DNA of 64,000 nt from assembly GCA_047967505.1 (NCBI GenBank), contig CM106541.1. The stretch is one strand, 5' to 3'. Below the pieces are notes generated by a model, which saw only the letters and a list, made by a program, of their open reading frames with translations, ran no database searches and was not told the DNA's origin. This document shows, one piece after another, positions 58,230 to 64,000 of this stretch. This stretch comes from Dipteris shenzhenensis (lineage: Eukaryota > Polypodiophyta > Polypodiopsida > Gleicheniales). The position numbers and the translations under genes were made by a program. Every line of letters begins with the position of its first letter. The stretch's first letter is position 1.

Positions 58230-60100
58230 GGCATTTAGTTTCAACCACAAGTGGGCAAATTGCTTCCATGCTCGAAGAGTGTTGCTATGGATCAAGATGT
58301 CACCCAGAAAGACCACAAAAAGTTTCCCTCATATGGACGAAATAAATCATTCATCATGTGTTGAAAAGTTGTCGGTGCATAATAGTAGCAACCAAAATCC
58401 GGTACAAAACTCGATCTCTTTCCCAAATATCGTTATCACAAGATAGACTATTCTGTTCTTAAATTGATATATTGCAGAACTAATCGATGAGATTGTCCAT
58501 CTGAGATGAGAGATATTTGTTCTCAATCGTCAGGTGATTTAGACCCTTGTAGTCTACAGATAGATGCATACCAAAGTTCTTTTTCTTAACCAGTAGTATT
58601 GGTGCATTCCCAAGGTGAATTGCTAGGCTGCACTTGATCCAGCTGAGGTATTCTTGAACTTGCTGTGCAATTTCATCCTTCTCTTTGGAACTTGTCTTGT
58701 ACGGCTATTTCAGCGTAGGTTGCAAGGTAGGACAAAGTTTGGTTCTATGGTCAACTTTCCTCATTGGACGTAGACTCATGGGAAGTTGCTTTGGAAACAT
58801 GTCTTAATGCATAATGTCATGTATTAGTTAAGCCTTGGGTGAATCTAAACTCCAAGAGCTTCGACTAATCACGCCAACTATCTAAGTAGATACAACATAT
58901 GAATCAATGGTTTGATTTACATCATATATATCCCAAGCAACGGGTAGTCCATCTGCACATTGCTCACCCACCATTGACTCATCAATGTGCACAACCAAAT
59001 CCATGTGTGAACTCCATGTGAGCTGCCATCTTAGCCATCAGTGTATGGAGATCTTCATGAACAACAAAATTTTCATTATATTAGCCATCGGTCTACGGAG
59101 ATCTCCATGAACAACAAAATTTCATTATATTGATATTGAATTAAATGGTTTGCATTAGCAACATTTACAATAGGGTTCATGCTAAAGTAGCACTCCATCC
59201 CAAGTAAAATATCTACCCTATCCAATCTCATGACATGAAAGGATAGCTTCTCAAAGTAGTCCCCAATCTTGACTCGAATATACTTGAATCATCTCTTTCC
59301 AGGTCCTTCCAGGACTTTGTGGCTCCATGTGTAAGATTGTCCACCTATTGATGGGTACTGGGAACTATTGGGATGCACAACTTTTGCACAAGAGAAGAAT
59401 TGATGAAATTGTGAGTACTACCATCATTAAAAACAACGTGAGTTGGATGCCCATCAACCCAACCCAACATGCGGAATTAAATCATTGGGTCTTGACACAT
59501 AAAATTCAAATGGCATTTCCCACAATTCAGATCAAAAGAAAAGGCATCCAAACTAGCAATGAGACGAGGATTACCTAGAGTACAAGACTCAATCAAGTGG
59601 ACAATTGCTTTGTGCGATTCAAAGGACAAGCGTTCAACATATGACCTAGTTTACCGCATTTGAAACAAAGTCCCATTGCTCAAGTTTCAGTCGATGTTGA
59701 AGAATTGGTACGAGGCTTATTGGCAAGAAGCGACGATGTTTGCTTACCCAAAGTAGCTTTTCAGGCTTGGAATTACCAGCTCGGTGCTTTTTACAGTTAT
59801 TTTTTCCTTTAGGCTTCCCAATTTGTCCACGATTGGCAAATATCTAGTATCCTTGTTTGTCGCAAGGGTACTTTCATGGACCTTCGCAAAGTGGAAAGCT
59901 TGATCAAGTGTCTCTAGCTTATTCCTCTCGATCTCGTTTTGACAATCTGTTGGGTAGATGACAGTCGAAGAATAATGCAATGCTTGCTGGCTGAATTCAA
60001 GCAACGAAGTAATTTTCCAAAAATCTTGGATAAACGTATTCAACGGCAGTTTCTGGCCCTTATTTAGGGTTTTAGAGCTTCCAAAAGTTATCACTGTTGT
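58230..60100 (-). pseudogene. Decayed Ty3/gypsy Gag-Pol
   Basis: On the minus strand: Gag C-terminal region 60094-59744 (LPLNTFIQDFWKITSLLEFS; LETLDQAFHFAKVHE); zinc knuckle CFKCGKLGHMLNAC (59667-59626), complete C-x2-C-x4-H-x4-C; protease end (RLDRVDILLGMECYFSMNPI, about 59230-59175); RT (HLGNAPILLVKKKNFGMHLS, VDYKGLNHLTIENKY, about 58640-58510; then VVFLGDILIHSNTLRA near 58310-58265, the F-L-D-D-I-L-I-Y-S block with D-D changed to G-D). Many stops and shifts; it is older than the copia element next to it. Confidence 0.75.
59031..59138. repeat. Tandem pair of a 50-bp unit
   Basis: TTAGCCATC(A/G)GT...GGAGATC(T/C)TCATGAACAACA occurs at 59031 and again at 59081 inside the gypsy remnant. Confidence 0.85.
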
Positions 60101-60339
60101 GAGGCTCTAATAAAAATCACGCTAGGAAGGTTTGTCCCTAGTAGTAGGCTCAAAAGGCTTCACCTTCAAATCTTTCCTTCACAGGAAAATACATTCCATC
60201 GTCGATACATCTCCACAAGGGTAGCACGAACATGATTAGGATAATGCGTTATGACAAAACTGCCTCCCACCTACTCAGCAACCTACTCAGCAAATAGTGC
60301 ACAGAATCTAATAAATGCTCTTTCTTCTCCCCAAGTACT

Positions 60340-60502
60340 AATGAGGTGGAGAGTGAGAGAGGGAGAGAGAGAGAGGAGTGCACATGATATAGCTACCTGT
60401 ACAATATGTTGTATTGAACATAAACATGAATCGCTTAGGGTTATGGTTATGGATTGCCCCTATTTCCCTATCTAGATGGTGCAATTTACAGCATCCTTAA
60501 CA
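60340..60502 (-). repeat. Possible 3' LTR edge of another minus-strand element
   Basis: The minus strand near 60502 reads a purine tract (AAGAGGGGG) directly followed by TGTTAAGGATGCTG, the arrangement polypurine tract plus LTR start. The far LTR end is not certain. The element body would lie at 60503-60619, where copia copy 2 begins, so copy 2 appears to have inserted just inside this older element. Confidence 0.4.
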
Positions 60503-60619
60503 CCCCCTCTTAAATTACACTAGGTAAGTAGAGGATGCATGTACAATGCATTTTTGTGGATTTCGTTTGGTGCACATGATAGCATCCAAAACTGAAAAGA
60601 AATATGAAAACAATCAGAG

Positions 60620-60971
60620 TGTTGAGATATCGAGCTCCACTCATGATATGCCAGGGTGACCGTTGTGCATTTATGTCACCGACTTGTTAGCTGCAGATGC
60701 GGTTGGTACACCGCCCGTGAATAATAGTTGGATGACAGCTATGCTTATGTACTCTAGTTCGTGGCTTAGTTAGTATGCCACCTTAGTTAGCTGAGTTTGG
60801 TTTGAGACCCACATATAGGGTTCTTCTATTTCTTTGTACAAGAGTTTTTTTGGCTTTCACAACTAAGAAGAGGAAAACTATTTTCAGCCTCCACCTTTGT
60901 GTGTATTCCCCCATTGTGTATGTGAGAAAGCTGCAAGTGAGACTCCTTCCTTCTCTCCCACTATCTTCACA
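60620..60971 (+). repeat. 5' LTR of copia copy 2
   Basis: 352 bp, starts TGTTGAGATATCGAGCTCC, ends CACTATCTTCACA. Its ends form TGTTGA / ...CACA. Confidence 0.93.
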
Positions 60972-60984
60972 TGGTATCAAAGCC
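60972..60984 (+). other. Primer-binding site of copia copy 2
   Basis: TGGTATCAAAGCC directly after the LTR; tRNA-iMet type. Confidence 0.92.
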
Positions 60985-61516
60985 TGGTTCGTGGTAAGGA
61001 GCTCAAGAAAGCAAACCAATTTCATGGTGTCCTGGTAAGAGGACCAGTGTTGCTTTCCTTTTTTGAGTTTGGGAGCAAATCTCTACAGGTAGCATAGCCG
61101 AAAAGTGCAAGAGTGCATTGTCTCAGATTGAGACGCCCTTCGCAGTGTGACGAGAGGGCAATATATGCTGCAGGAGAGGGCGAGGCCCTTGGTGACTTTA
61201 TTTTTCTGATTCGAGGCCATTTCGGGGCCCGTTTTGTAGGCGAAAGTTCTCCGCATGCACTGAGAAAAAGGCCCTGTTTTTGCTGTCCGACCACTGCTCC
61301 ACAGGTCGACGAAAAGTTGCTGCAAAAATTACATCGTATGCCTGAGCACAGAGATATTGGGAGTTACAGAATCATCCTTACTGCCTATTGATGCAAAATC
61401 GTCACTAGGAAGTGACTGTGTGGTTAAATACCACTTTCGTCAGTTTTGCAGATTTGCCCTTGTGAGGTAGAAGCTGTGTTTTTTTGCAGTGACAGAATAT
61501 TTTGCAGTGTTCTGTA

Positions 61517-62427
61517 ATGGCGTCTGATTCTCTTTCACAGATTGTCATTGAAAAGCTTGACAAGAACAACTTCCAAGCATGGAAGTTTAGAATGACGAAT
61601 TTCCTTATGGGAAAAGGCTATTGGGAGTTCATTACAGGAAATGAAGAAGAACCAGTTCTTCCTAATGTTCCCAATCAACAAGAAATGCAGGCATTTAAAG
61701 GATGGCATGAGAGAGCCAAAAAAGTTATGTACTGGCTGTCTATCAGTATTTCGGATTCTATGATTGTGCATATTCAGGATGCAAGTACGCCAAAGGAGGC
61801 ATGGGATACTTTGGCAAAAATGTACAGCACAAATACTCAAGTCAGGATAATGTAGCTCAATCAAGCAGGATTTACACAATGTGCAGAGAGAAAATATGAG
61901 CATCAATGACTACCACATGAAGGTGAAGAAAATTGCAGATGCACTTGCTTCCATTGGGTCGCCAGTGGAAGATGATGATTTAGTTTCTGTGACCTTGAAT
62001 GGTCTAGGAAAGGATTATGCACAGTTCCGGACATCCATTGCCGTCCGTGAAAAATTTTTTGACTTTGAGGATTTGTTTGCTCTTCTAATTTCTGAAGAGC
62101 AGAGAAATGGTGGTGCATCTTCTTTAGGAGCAACTTCAAAAGAAACTGCCTTCTACTCAAATGTTGGAAGAGGTCAAGGCAGAGGTAGAGCAGGCCAATC
62201 TGGAGGCCGTGGTAGAAATCAAAATATGTAGCTAACTCAAGAAAACCAGTCCTATGGAGGAGGACATGGTAACTCTAGAGGTAGGGGGAGCCAAAGAGGT
62301 CATGGTGGATGGCAGAGAGGCCAAAATACAAACAGCAATGTTGAATGCTGCTACTGTGGTAAAATGGGTCATATGGCTAAAGACTGCAACAAAAAGCAGA
62401 ATGACATTATGAATGGAGAATCGTAGC
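61517..62427 (+). pseudogene. Copia Gag, copy 2, frameshifted
   Basis: Start ATG at 61517 (MASDSLSQIVIEKLDKNNFQ), reached from a leader of 530 bp. Gag blocks: KGYWEFITGNEEEPV, WHERAKKVMYWLSISISDSM, DASTPKEAWDTLAKMY; a frameshift and TAG at 61853-61855; then ENMSINDYHMKVKKIADALA to 62228, an RG/GR-rich linker (VGRGQGRGRAGQSGGRGRNQ) and TAG at 62229; then a first zinc knuckle CCYCGKMGHMAKDC (62347-62388) before a TAG at 62425. Copy 1 shows that the frame was once continuous. Gag would have formed the particle; this copy cannot. Confidence 0.9.
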
Positions 62428-62580
62428 AAGGAGACAAAGAGGTTGTGGTGGATGGCAGAGAGGCCAAAATACAAACAGCAATGTTGAATGCTGCTATTGT
62501 GGTAAAATGGGTCATATGGCTAAAGACTGCTACAAAAAGCAGAATGACATTATGAATGGAAAATCGCAGCAAGGCAATTA
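62293..62580 (+). repeat. 143-bp tandem duplication covering the zinc knuckle
   Basis: GTGGATGGCAGAGAGGCC and everything to GACATTATGAATGG occurs at about 62305-62437 and 62448-62580 (offset 143). It doubles the CCHC knuckle; because 143 is not a multiple of three the downstream frame is shifted. Confidence 0.92.
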
Positions 62581-63133
62581 TGCATCTTCTAGTAGACAGG
62601 GTGATGACAGAAATGAGAATCTATTTATGGTGCAGCACATGACCAATTCTGTGACAATTGCAAAAGAAAGAAATGATGTGTGGTATGTTGACTCAGGTGC
62701 ATCAAACCACATGACAGGTCATGTAGAATGGATGCAGGATGCAAGGAAAATGGATAGACCAGGATTTGTGGAGATTGGTGATGATACTGCACATCCTATT
62801 GTGCAGATTGGTAAAATTCCTTTGTCTATGCAGGATGGGAAAAAGAAATACCTATCTGATGTATCTCATGTCCCGAATATCACCAAGAACCTGGTTTCTG
62901 TTGGTCAAATGGTTGAGCAGGGCTTGCAGGTCAGATTTAATCCTCATGGATGCTTTGTTGAGGATATGAAAAATAACGGTCGCTTGATAGCAAAAGGAAA
63001 GAAGAAGGGCAGGATGTTTACATTGGATGTGGACATGCCTGAATTGAGTGTAGCAATGTTTGCACATGGGACCGGTGTAGTTGCAGATATTGATATCTGG
63101 CATAAACGCATTGGTCATGTTACAGCGACTTAA
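62507..63133 (+). pseudogene. Copia protease and GAG-pre-integrase, copy 2
   Basis: Frame open for 208 codons. It begins in the second zinc knuckle (GHMAKDCYKKQND), then protease with intact VWYVDSGASNHMTGH (62680-62722; D-S-G at 62690-62698), IPLSMQDGKKKYLSDVSHVP, NITKNLVSVGQM, and DIWHKRIGHV (63094-63120), where a small deletion relative to copy 1 shifts the frame and a TAA follows. Protease would cleave Gag-Pol during particle maturation. Confidence 0.9.
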
Positions 63134-63137
63134 ATCA

Positions 63138-64000
63138 ATGCAGGCCCAAAATATTGTTGCAGGATTGCCTAAATTCAAGGTTGCAGAAATGCATGAGGTA
63201 TGTGAAGCCTGTCAATTTGGAAAACAGGCAAGGAAACCATTTCCTAGACATGTTCAAGAGAGTAAGAAGCCATTGGAATTAATCGACTCTGATGTGTGGA
63301 CTACTAAAGTTGCATCTATTGGAGGCTGTCATTATTTTGTCACTTTTATTGATGACTACAGCATAAAAGTTTGGGTGCATTTTATGAAAAAGAAAAGTGA
63401 AGTGTTTGGGCATTTCAAAGCTTTTAAAGCTATGGTTGAAAAAGAAACAGGCCTGCAAATAAAATGCCTAAGGTCAGATGGAGGGGGAGAGTACCTCTCA
63501 AATGAGTTTGCAAGGTTTCTGCCGGAGCATGGCATAAAGCAGCAATATTCATGCAGTCATACCCCACAGCAAAATGGACTTGCAAAAAGGAAAAATAGGC
63601 ATATTGGAGAGGTATCTCGGGCCATGCTAAATGAAAAAGACCTACCAGATTATTATTGGGTTGAAGCAGTTGTTGCAGCAGTTTACATAATGAACAGGAC
63701 TCCCACTGCAATAATACATGGCATGACGCTAGAGGAGATGTATACTGGTAGGAAACCAGATATTTCTCATTTGAAAATTTTTGGTTGCATTGCCTATGTT
63801 CATGTGCCAGATGAGTTGAGGTCCAAGTTGGATCCAAAAGCTGAGAAGTGCATCTTTATTGGTTATTCTCTGCAGCAGAAAGGGTATAGATGCTATAACC
63901 CTTCTACTCATAAGTTTACAATGAGCAGAGATGTTGTTTTTTATGAGATGAGCAGCTGGTATAAACCAGTAAATGTGATTGATGATGTAGATGCACAAAA
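63138..64000 (+). pseudogene. Copia integrase, copy 2, with catalytic Glu replaced by Lys
   Basis: Open to the window edge from 63138 (SMQAQNIVAGLPKFKV...). Blocks: CEACQFGKQARKPFPRH; LELIDSDVWTTK with the first catalytic Asp; LRSDGGGEYLSNEFARFL with the second Asp (63477-63479); HTPQQNGLAKRKNRHIGEV, where the D-x35-E glutamate expected before R is Lys (codon AAA, 63585-63587). Copy 1 keeps GAA at the matching place (NGLAES). Then PDYYWVEAVVAAVYIMNRTP, LKIFGCIAYVHVPDE, KCIFIGYSLQQKGYRCYNP. RT and RNase H lie beyond the window. Confidence 0.92.

Larger units (their letters stand above)
60620..64000 (+). mobile_element. Ty1/copia element copy 2, 5' part (runs off the window)
   Basis: LTR, primer site, leader and gag-pol on the plus strand, with the 3' part beyond 64000. 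It belongs to the same family as 44229-48768: LTR, leader and protein are collinear and closely alike. Bases before the LTR are CAGAG (60615-60619); the partner duplication would be outside the window. Confidence 0.93.

Noticed and set aside
61083-61325. Minus-strand frames in the copia leader
   Set aside because: No homology or motif; the leader of LTR elements is usually untranslated.

Overview
The window looks like nuclear DNA of a land plant with a large, repeat-rich genome; a gymnosperm or fern would fit, but the sequence alone does not settle it. Only one gene looks intact and host-like: an AMT2-type ammonium transporter on the minus strand (19712-21457, three exons, 487 aa). Nearly everything else is mobile DNA at different stages of decay, plus long simple-sequence tracts.

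Layout. 1-2530: 5' end of a minus-strand Ty3/gypsy-like element (broken Gag, leader, tRNA-iMet primer site, LTR edge). 3950-4990: decayed copia RT/RNase H. 8225-13477: CACTA element with a broken TNP2 transposase, itself carrying a small insertion. 13490-18170: copy A of an unusual DDE-like transposase family (family 1), split by a complete 2785-bp non-autonomous LTR element with a 5-bp target duplication and what looks like a captured fragment of a host LTI65/CAP160-like gene. 19300-19640: GA tract, then the ammonium transporter. 23161-24230: direct duplication. 26470-28050: palindromic minisatellite followed by family 1 copy C (N-terminal part only). 28500-33470: remains of a second unusual transposase-like family (family 2), interrupted by a 246-bp MITE with 15-bp perfect inverted ends and 8-bp duplications. 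34320-34990: LINE RT fragment. 35097-38720: belt of CT/GA/GT/CA microsatellites carrying a 603-bp foldback element and several related hairpins. 38720-42640: unassigned open frames, including tandem exon-like repeats. 42640-44040: family 1 copy B, uninterrupted at the site where copy A is split. 44229-50680: minus-strand Ty1/copia composite with unlike LTRs and a tandem gag duplication. 52110-54126: decayed coiled-coil protein ending in a RING-H2 finger. 55740-60500: fragments of gypsy and copia elements in several orientations. 60620-64000: 5' part of a plus-strand copia element of the same family as 44229-48768, cut by the window edge.

The mobile genes do not work together as a pathway. Their value is archaeological: nested insertions give relative ages, and paralogous copies within the window allow lesions to be called directly. 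All family names rest on motif recognition; no database search was possible.
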